Below are positions 4,709-10,737 of a stretch of DNA of 10,737 bases, piece by piece. Both the position numbers and the translations under genes were made by a program. How positions within the stretch are numbered: the stretch's first letter is position 1; each line of letters begins with the position of its first letter. This DNA is from JAFGOG01 sp034429215 (GTDB taxonomy: Bacteria > Chloroflexota > Anaerolineae > JAAYZQ01), in the NCBI GenBank assembly GCA_034429215.1, contig DAOUGI010000121.1:1-10737 (forward strand). Direction: 5' to 3'. A model generated the notes under the pieces. That model worked only from the letters and a program-made list of their open reading frames with translations, was not told where the DNA came from and did no database searches.

Positions 4709-7700
4709 ATGCCCAATAGGACGCAAAGAAAATCGTACGCACGCATCCCAGATGTACTGGCGTTGCCGGACCTGATCGAGATCCAGCTGGACTCGTACCG
4801 CTGGTTTCAGCACGAAGGTCTGCGCGAGTTGTTCGACGAGATCTCGCCCATTCAGAGTTTCAACGAGAACTTTGAGCTCCATTTCCCCGGTCTGAACGAA
4901 GAGCTGAACAAAAGGTTCGACATGGGCTATCGCTTTGAAGAGCCCAAGTACGACCAGCAGGAATGCCTCGACCGGGACATGACCTATGCCGCGCCCTTGT
5001 ATGTCCGTGTCGCGTTGTGGAACAAGGAACGCGACGAGTGGTCCACACAGGACGTGTTCATGGGCGATTTCCCGTTGATGACGGAACATGGCACGTTCAT
5101 CATTAACGGAGCCGAGCGCGTAGTGGTCAGCCAGCTTATCCGCTCGCCAGGCGTGTATTTCACCACAGAAGAGGATCGCATCACCGGGCGCGAGCTGTGC
5201 ATGGCCAAGCTCATTCCGAACCGGGGCGCGTGGCTCGAATTCGAGACCTCCAAAAGGGATGTGCTGTCGGTCAAGGTAGACCGCAAACGTAAACTGCCGG
5301 TGACCATCCTGCTGCGGGCCGCAGGCATTAGCTCTGACGAGCAACTGCTCGAACTGTTCAAAAAGTCAGACAGTATGCCCGATCATCCCTACATCCAGGC
5401 CACGATCGAGCGGGATCCGACCAAATCGGCCGAAGAGGCGCTGATCGAGTTCTACAAGAGGCTGCGTCCCGGCGATCCGGCAACATTGGATAACGCCAAG
5501 AATTTTGTAGAGACGCTGCTCTTCACACCCCGCCGCTACGACCTGGGCAAGGTGGGACGCTACAAGCTGAACAAGCGGCTGCACCTGGACATCCCGCTGG
5601 ACAAGCGCATCCTGACCGAAGAGGACCTGGTCCGGGTCGTGGAGCGAATAATCCAGGTGAACAACGGAGTCGAGGGACCTGACGACATCGACCACCTGGG
5701 CAACCGCCGGATCAAAACGATGGGCGAGCTAATCCAAAACCAGCTCCGCATCGGCCTGCTGCGTATGGAGCGCGTCGTGCGCGAGCGGATGAGCATCCGC
5801 GAGCCAGAGCAGATGACGCCCATATCGCTGATCAACGTCCGACCGGTAGTGGCGGCCACGCGCGAGTTCTTTGGCGGCAGCCAGCTCTCGCAGTTCATGC
5901 AGCAGACCAACCCACTGGACGAGCTAACCCACAAACGGCGCCTCAGCGCCCTGGGACCCGGTGGGCTACGCCGCGAGCGTGCCGGGTTCGATGTGCGCGA
6001 TGTGCACCACTCGCACTATGGCCGCATCTGCCCCGTCGAAACGCCTGAAGGTCCAAACATCGGACTGATCGGCTCCTTGGGCACCTATGGCCGCATCAAC
6101 GAGTATGGCTTTATTGAAACGCCATATCGCAAAGTAATCCTCAGCGTCCCCAACCGGGCAGACCACACCTTGGGCAAAACTGTCCAGGAGCAGATCGTCG
6201 ATCCGGCTACGGGCGAGGTAATTGCCACGCCCCACCAGCGGATCGACCAGGCGATGGCAGACCGCCTGGCCGGGCTTTTCCAGCAGTTGCCCGAGATCAA
6301 GATCCGGCCCATGGCGACCGCCGAGATCGAATACCTCTCGGCCGACGAAGAGGACAAGTACACCATCGCCCAGGCCAACGCCGAGCTGGACGAAGAAGGG
6401 CAATTTGTCCACAACCGCGTGTCGGTCAGGCGCGCCCAGGAGTTCATGGAAGAGTCGGTGAACAAGGTAGAGTACATGGACGTGTCACCCAAGCAGGTCG
6501 TGGGTGTCACGGCGGCGCTCATCCCCTTCCTTGAGCACGACGACGCTAACCGCGCCCTGATGGGCTCGAACATGCAGCGCCAGGCCGTTCCTCTCCTTCT
6601 GCCCAAGGCTCCGCTCGTCGGCACCGGCATTGAGATGCAGGTAGCCATCGATTCGGGCCAGATCATCTTGGCCGAGGAAGACGGTGAGGTGGTCAGCGCC
6701 ACCGGCACCGCGGTCATAGTCCAGGGGGTCAGTGGCCGCCGGACATACAAGTTGCGTCGTTTCCAGCGCACCAACCAAAGCACCTGCCTCGATCAACGGC
6801 CGATTGTGTTCAAAGGCCAGCAGGTACAAAAGGGCGATGTGCTGGTCGATTCGTCATCGACAGAGTTTGGCGAATTGGCCCTGGGCGAGAACGTGCTGGT
6901 GGCCTTTATGAGCTGGGAGGGCGGGAACTATGAAGACGCAGTGCTCGTCAGCGAGCGAGTGGTCTGCGACGACAAATTCTCGTCGATTCACATCGAAAAG
7001 CACGAGCTCGAGGCCCGCGATACACGCCTGGGACCGGAAGAAATCACCCGAGACATCCCCAACGTGGGCGAAGAGGCGCTAAAAGACCTCGACGAGACGG
7101 GCATCGTCCGCATTGGCGCAGAGGTCGGCCCGGGAGACATCCTGGTCGGCAAGATCACCCCCAAGGGCGAGACGGAGCTGACGCCCGAAGAAAAGCTGTT
7201 GCGCGCCATCTTTGGCGAAAAGGCCCGCGAAGTCAAGGATTCGAGCCTGCGCCTGCCCCACGGTGAGCACGGCATCGTCGTCGACGTCAAAGAGTTCTGT
7301 CGCGACGACCACCACGACATGCCGGCCGGCGTCGAGAGGGCAGTACGGGTCATGGTCGCGCAGCGGCGCAAAGTGACCGAGGGCGACAAGATGGCCGGCC
7401 GTCACGGCAACAAGGGTGTCATCAGCAGGATCGTGCCCGTCGAGGATATGCCTTTCCTACCCGACGGAACGCCGGTGGAGCTGATCCTCAACCCCCTGGG
7501 TGTCCCGGCGCGTATGAACATCGGCCAGATCCTGGAGACGCACCTCGGCTGGGCGGCCGATCGCCTTGGCTTCAAGACAGTTTCTGCCGTCTTTGACGGA
7601 GCCGACGAGCCCGAGATCGAAGCCGAGCTGGCCCGCGCCTGGCTCATGGACCGCGCCTGGGAAGTCTTTACCGAGCAGGCCTGGGCCTGGGCCAAGGAAA

Positions 7701-8599
7701 TGGAGATCGACACCGACGACATGAGCGCAGAGGAAGTGTGGGGCCAGTACCTGATTGAGCAGGTCAGCGGCAAGGGCTATGACGAAGAGCAACTGGCCCG
7801 CGACTACCACTTTGCCCGGCAGGTCGTCTTGACAGAATGGCTGCGCGACAGGGGATACGATCCGGATGAGGTCATTTCCTTCAGCTTCGAGCCCCGCCCG
7901 ATGGCCGAGCGCGTGGCTCGGCGCGAACGGGCGCGCAACGTCTGCCTGCGCGAATGGGTCCAATACATAAAGGACTCTCTGAACATCGACGGCGATCTCG
8001 ATGAGAACAAGGGCCAGCCCTGGTCCAATCCGCAAACCGACGCCGAGTTCAACATGGCAGCGATCCAGCTCAGCCGCAAGACCGGCCAGCCGATGCCCAC
8101 GACCGGCAAAGTGATCCTGTACGATGGCAAAACAGGCACGCCGTTTGACCAGCCGGTGACCATCGGCGTCATCACCATGATGAAGCTGGCCCACCTGGTC
8201 GAAGACAAGGTCCACGCCCGTTCGACCGGCCCCTACTCGCTGGTGACACAGCAGCCGTTGGGCGGCAAAGCCCAGTTCGGCGGCCAGCGCTTTGGCGAGA
8301 TGGAAGTGTGGGCCCTGGAAGCCTATGGCGCGGCCTACACCTTGCAGGAAATGCTGACGGTCAAATCGGACGACGTCAGCGGCCGGGTCAAGACCTACGA
8401 AGCGATCGTCAAGGGCGAGGAGATCATCGAGCCCGGCGTGCCCGAATCGTTCCGGGTGCTGGTCAAAGAGCTCCAGTCGTTGGGCCTGGCCGTCGAGGTG
8501 CTCAACGAGGACGAAGAGGTGCTCGACTTTGGCAAGGAAGAGGTCGAGGAGCAGTTGCCCGACCTGGGCGGCCTGGGCCTGGAGCTGATGAACCTGTAG
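4709..8599 (+). CDS. rpoB: DNA-directed RNA polymerase, beta subunit
   Basis: A complete 1296-residue beta subunit, near the usual bacterial length. It forms the upper pincer and half of the active centre of RNA polymerase. Landmarks: the N-terminal protrusion and lobe with SQLIRSPGVYF (about 141-151); the rifampicin region GGSQLSQFMQQTNPLDELTH (about 389-408), HKRRLSALGPGG and PVETPEGPNIGLI; catalytic-centre lysines K894 and K902 in GDKMAGRHGNKG (E. coli K1065 and K1073); and the conserved C-terminal block ending near SRTGPYSLVTQQPLGGK-type sequence (HARSTGPYSLVTQQPLGGKA here) and GEMEVWALEAYGAAYTLQEM. AGGGAG stands 9 bases before the ATG. Oddities: the position of E. coli D516 is Gln (Q398) and that of S522 is Asp (D404). 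About 145 extra, Trp- and acid-rich residues lie between FDGA (962-965) and KVILYDG (from 1134). The gene stands alone, without rpoC behind it or rplJ/rplL before it. Confidence 0.98.
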   Translation: MPNRTQRKSYARIPDVLALPDLIEIQLDSYRWFQHEGLRELFDEISPIQSFNENFELHFPGLNEELNKRFDMGYRFEEPKYDQQECLDRDMTYAAPLYVRVALWNKERDEWSTQDVFMGDFPLMTEHGTFIINGAERVVVSQLIRSPGVYFTTEEDRITGRELCMAKLIPNRGAWLEFETSKRDVLSVKVDRKRKLPVTILLRAAGISSDEQLLELFKKSDSMPDHPYIQATIERDPTKSAEEALIEFYKRLRPGDPATLDNAKNFVETLLFTPRRYDLGKVGRYKLNKRLHLDIPLDKRILTEEDLVRVVERIIQVNNGVEGPDDIDHLGNRRIKTMGELIQNQLRIGLLRMERVVRERMSIREPEQMTPISLINVRPVVAATREFFGGSQLSQFMQQTNPLDELTHKRRLSALGPGGLRRERAGFDVRDVHHSHYGRICPVETPEGPNIGLIGSLGTYGRINEYGFIETPYRKVILSVPNRADHTLGKTVQEQIVDPATGEVIATPHQRIDQAMADRLAGLFQQLPEIKIRPMATAEIEYLSADEEDKYTIAQANAELDEEGQFVHNRVSVRRAQEFMEESVNKVEYMDVSPKQVVGVTAALIPFLEHDDANRALMGSNMQRQAVPLLLPKAPLVGTGIEMQVAIDSGQIILAEEDGEVVSATGTAVIVQGVSGRRTYKLRRFQRTNQSTCLDQRPIVFKGQQVQKGDVLVDSSSTEFGELALGENVLVAFMSWEGGNYEDAVLVSERVVCDDKFSSIHIEKHELEARDTRLGPEEITRDIPNVGEEALKDLDETGIVRIGAEVGPGDILVGKITPKGETELTPEEKLLRAIFGEKAREVKDSSLRLPHGEHGIVVDVKEFCRDDHHDMPAGVERAVRVMVAQRRKVTEGDKMAGRHGNKGVISRIVPVEDMPFLPDGTPVELILNPLGVPARMNIGQILETHLGWAADRLGFKTVSAVFDGADEPEIEAELARAWLMDRAWEVFTEQAWAWAKEMEIDTDDMSAEEVWGQYLIEQVSGKGYDEEQLARDYHFARQVVLTEWLRDRGYDPDEVISFSFEPRPMAERVARRERARNVCLREWVQYIKDSLNIDGDLDENKGQPWSNPQTDAEFNMAAIQLSRKTGQPMPTTGKVILYDGKTGTPFDQPVTIGVITMMKLAHLVEDKVHARSTGPYSLVTQQPLGGKAQFGGQRFGEMEVWALEAYGAAYTLQEMLTVKSDDVSGRVKTYEAIVKGEEIIEPGVPESFRVLVKELQSLGLAVEVLNEDEEVLDFGKEEVEEQLPDLGGLGLELMNL

Positions 8600-8614
8600 G
8601 TCTTGTTGCTGCAT

Positions 8615-8653
8615 AAAAACGGGGGAGAGTGGGTGCCACTCTCCCCCGTTTTT
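8615..8653. terminator. Strong bidirectional intrinsic terminator between convergent genes
   Basis: AAAAAC plus GGGGGAGAGTGG (8615-8632) pairs perfectly over 18 bases with CCACTCTCCCCC plus GTTTTT (8636-8653) around a 3-base loop. It has a T run on each strand, so it can end rpoB from the left and the surface-protein gene from the right. It begins 16 bases after the rpoB stop and ends 9 bases before the stop of the convergent gene. Confidence 0.93.
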
Positions 8654-8661
8654 CGTTTCGG

Positions 8662-10737
8662 CTAGTCCAGCGGAATGGTTTTGACCACCGTATTGGTCTC
8701 GCCGTTGATCACCGATAGGTCCCGGCTGTCGGCATTGCCCACGTAGATCATATTCCTGTCTACGTCCACGTCGACACCCTGGGGATATTCGCCCACGGCG
8801 AGCACCTTGACCAACCGGATGTCAGCCAGGTTCAGGCTATCCTGGATGATACTCACCGTGTTGTCATAGGCGTTGGTCACGTACACAAGGCCGGTGACAG
8901 GGTTTACGGCGATCCCTTCCTCAGCCCCATCCCCCAGCTCGATCTCTGTGATCCAGCCGGCGTTGGTTCGAGCGAGCACGAACACCGGGTGCGACTCGTA
9001 GGTGATCCACCTTCCCTTGTCCCACTCGATGCTGTACGGATCCAGCACCAGCAGCAGGTACTCGCCCTCCACCTCGTCCAGGGCGGTCACCAACAGGTGC
9101 TGCGTCGTTGGATTAAACGCCACGAGGAACGGCACGCGGGCCGGCCACAGCGGCGGGTCCTCCAGCTTGATCCACGTCCAATCCTCGTTCCACTGCCAGG
9201 TTTCCTGCATGGCGATGATGCCCGCGTCCCGGGTGGCCACGAACAGCTTGTCGGCGGCCCGGTCGACGTCGATGCCATACGGGGCCTGCAAGCGCAGCCG
9301 GTCGTAATAGTGCTCGAACGCTGCCAGCGTGTCCGAGATGACCGCCGCACCCCTGTCGGGCTCTCCGTGGTGGGTGACATACACCCACCCATCTTGCGAA
9401 TCAGCCGCCATCTTGCACGGCTCCACGCCCACTGTGATGTTCGGGCCTGGTGTATGAGTGCTGCCTTCGATCGGCGTCACATTGTTCGAGGTAAAGTTGG
9501 CCGCATAGATCTTGTTCGTGGTCGTGATCACCGCCAGGCCCCACGGGTCCAGCCCCACCGGGATCGTGGCCACGATGCTGCCCGCGCCGTCCGGGTTCAC
9601 GGCAAACACCGCGTCCCGCAGCGGGCTGGCGACGTACACCCGGTTGGTTTCGGCGTTCACCGCCACGTCCGAGACATATGCGTCGAGCGGCGACGGCGGT
9701 GGTGTTGGCGTCGGCGTCGGCGTGGGCGGCGGCGGTGTCGGTCCCTCGTACCCCTTGAAGATCAGCGGCAGGTAAATCCGGTTCTGGCATATCGGCAGGT
9801 CGGCCGGCGTCTCTTCACCCGACACATTGTTGTCCAGGTTGCACTCTTCCTGATCCCCGCCGATGTAGGCCCAGTTGTACAGATAGCCGCTGCTGCCGCA
9901 GGCATCGTCGTCCACCCGCACATAGATATTCTTTTGCCCGCCCTGGCCCTCGCCCAGATCGCCCACCTGCCAGGTGTAGGTGTTGGGGCCTGCCTGCGTC
10001 CAGCCATAGCCGACGTAGGAGGTGTGGAGCGGCAGCGTGTCGGTCAGGACAACGCCGGTGGCTGCCATCCTGCCCAGGTTCAAGTAGGTGATGGTGTAAG
10101 AGTAAACGTCGCCCGGCCCCACCGATTCTGCCTGCGGCCGGGGCTCCAGTTGGGGGACCTGATAGCCGTCGTGAGCCAGCACCTGGTTAAAGCGCTCCAG
10201 CTCCCGGCGTACAGCCTCGGGCGGCGGCGGCCCGATATAGTCGTGCTTAACCACCCTCAGGTCGGCCACCACCGGCAGCGGCGTGACCAGCGTGTAGCAA
10301 TGCTCAGACCCCGATCCGGTGCGGCCAAGGCACACGACGTTCACCGTCTCGGTTACGGTGATCGGCAAGGGGTCGTCGACGATGACCACAAAGTCGATGC
10401 TGTCCGACGCGCCGGGGGCCAGCGTTCCATAGTTGTACACATACCGCCCCCCGCCCGACGGCAGCCAGCCGGGACTAATGAGGTAACTGGTATATTCCGG
10501 CAGGGTCTCGGTCAGCACCAGCCCGGCGGCCGGCTCGCCGCACGTATTGCTAAAGGTGATCGTATACCGGATCTCATCCCCGGGAAAGGCACACGGCGTA
10601 TCGTCGTCCTTGACCAGCTCCAGGCACACGTCACACACCGGCGTGTCGTCGTACGACACATTGTCGATCGGGTCGAGGTCCTCTTCCGCGCCGCCGATCC
10701 GCACCTCGTCTTCGATAGTCAGGTCGGGCGGAACCGC
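8662..10737 (-). CDS. Surface protein with DUF11 repeats and YVTN beta-propeller (partial, 5' end outside window)
   Basis: The frame is open from the right edge to a TAG at 8662-8664: 691 codons without the N-terminus. A GTG at 10702-10704 could be taken as a start, but the frame continues upstream with domain-like sequence (PPDLTIEDEV), so it is internal. Numbering from the edge, the end of one DUF11-type repeat is followed by two more. One runs about 34-150 (RYTITFSNTC, then LVLTETLPEYTSYL). The other runs about 160-310 (YTITYLNLGRMAATGVVLTD). A motif IYLPLIFKG (about 320-328) and a Thr/Pro linker (about 332-350) precede a propeller (351-691) with YVTN-type blades, such as RVYVASPLRDAVFAVNPDG and LVYVTNAYDNTVSI. 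It ends in TVVKTIPLD. Paired cysteines (CDVC and others) fit a secreted, disulfide-bonded protein. DUF11 proteins are usually cell-surface or exported; no enzyme motif or sorting signal is visible. The second DUF11 copy has about 40 unusual residues inserted after VVKHD. Confidence 0.88.
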   Translation of the reverse strand, partial: AVPPDLTIEDEVRIGGAEEDLDPIDNVSYDDTPVCDVCLELVKDDDTPCAFPGDEIRYTITFSNTCGEPAAGLVLTETLPEYTSYLISPGWLPSGGGRYVYNYGTLAPGASDSIDFVVIVDDPLPITVTETVNVVCLGRTGSGSEHCYTLVTPLPVVADLRVVKHDYIGPPPPEAVRRELERFNQVLAHDGYQVPQLEPRPQAESVGPGDVYSYTITYLNLGRMAATGVVLTDTLPLHTSYVGYGWTQAGPNTYTWQVGDLGEGQGGQKNIYVRVDDDACGSSGYLYNWAYIGGDQEECNLDNNVSGEETPADLPICQNRIYLPLIFKGYEGPTPPPPTPTPTPTPPPSPLDAYVSDVAVNAETNRVYVASPLRDAVFAVNPDGAGSIVATIPVGLDPWGLAVITTTNKIYAANFTSNNVTPIEGSTHTPGPNITVGVEPCKMAADSQDGWVYVTHHGEPDRGAAVISDTLAAFEHYYDRLRLQAPYGIDVDRAADKLFVATRDAGIIAMQETWQWNEDWTWIKLEDPPLWPARVPFLVAFNPTTQHLLVTALDEVEGEYLLLVLDPYSIEWDKGRWITYESHPVFVLARTNAGWITEIELGDGAEEGIAVNPVTGLVYVTNAYDNTVSIIQDSLNLADIRLVKVLAVGEYPQGVDVDVDRNMIYVGNADSRDLSVINGETNTVVKTIPLD
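9689..9743 (-). repeat. Low-complexity repeat encoding the Thr/Pro linker
   Basis: A run of GGCGTC-like hexamers on the plus strand encodes alternating Thr-Pro and Pro-Pro on the minus strand (PTPPPPTPTPTPTPPPSP). It joins the DUF11 part to the propeller. Such stiff linkers are common in exported Chloroflexota proteins, and repeat number probably varies between strains. Confidence 0.75.

Noticed and set aside
7457..8614. A 385-residue minus-strand frame inside rpoB
   Set aside because: Gln/Leu-rich antisense shadow of highly conserved rpoB, with no promoter or ribosome site.
10702..10704. GTG as the start of the surface-protein gene
   Set aside because: The reading frame stays open to the window edge with sequence that fits the end of another DUF11 repeat, and no ribosome site precedes the GTG.
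1..10737. CRISPR array, insertion sequence, prophage or defence system
   Set aside because: No evenly spaced identical repeats with unique spacers, no transposase, integrase or nuclease domains, and no terminal inverted repeats were seen.

Overview
The window looks like chromosomal DNA from a GC-rich member of the Chloroflexota, most likely Anaerolineae-like. The reasons are the style of its proteins (several tetratricopeptide-repeat proteins, threonine-proline linkers, a DUF11 plus YVTN surface protein, a repeated acidic 'PDWL' tail) and an RpoB carrying a large insertion. This lineage call rests on recollection of family style, not on a search. Intergenic promoters read as ordinary sigma70-type -35/-10 pairs.

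Layout. Positions 1-1997 (minus) hold the 5' 665 codons of a long protein: N-terminal TPRs, then an acidic, Pro/Val/Glu-rich tail with eight good copies and one decayed copy of a PDWL[KR][ED]LG motif. The gene runs off the left edge and is masked by a long but spurious antisense frame. Positions 1998-2315 hold two tandem promoters for that gene and a terminator for the upstream operon. Positions 2316-4043 (minus) are a two-gene operon: a membrane-anchored nine-TPR protein followed 9 bases later by a ComEA-like DNA-receptor protein (membrane anchor, SLBB, helix-hairpin-helix). Positions 4044-4708 are a 665-base gap between divergent genes. It holds a promoter for the TPR/comEA operon, a decayed 21-base tandem repeat, a terminator-like inverted repeat with a T7 run, a possible promoter for a small minus-strand RNA, a near-consensus promoter for rpoB, and a roughly 200-base rpoB leader. 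Positions 4709-8599 (plus) are complete rpoB (1296 residues). An 18-bp bidirectional terminator follows directly, so no rpoC follows rpoB and no rplJ/rplL precedes it. Positions 8662-10737 (minus) are the 3' part of a secreted surface protein: DUF11 repeats, a Thr/Pro linker and a YVTN beta-propeller.

How the parts relate. The window mixes one core gene (rpoB, transcribed alone) with envelope and scaffold genes on the opposite strand. TPR-comEA is the only clear operon and points to DNA uptake or envelope assembly. The least explained items are the PDWL-array protein, the 4.1-4.4 kb intergenic region that may encode a structured RNA, and the natural substitutions and insertion in RpoB. I saw no tRNA, rRNA, CRISPR array, insertion sequence or defence system.
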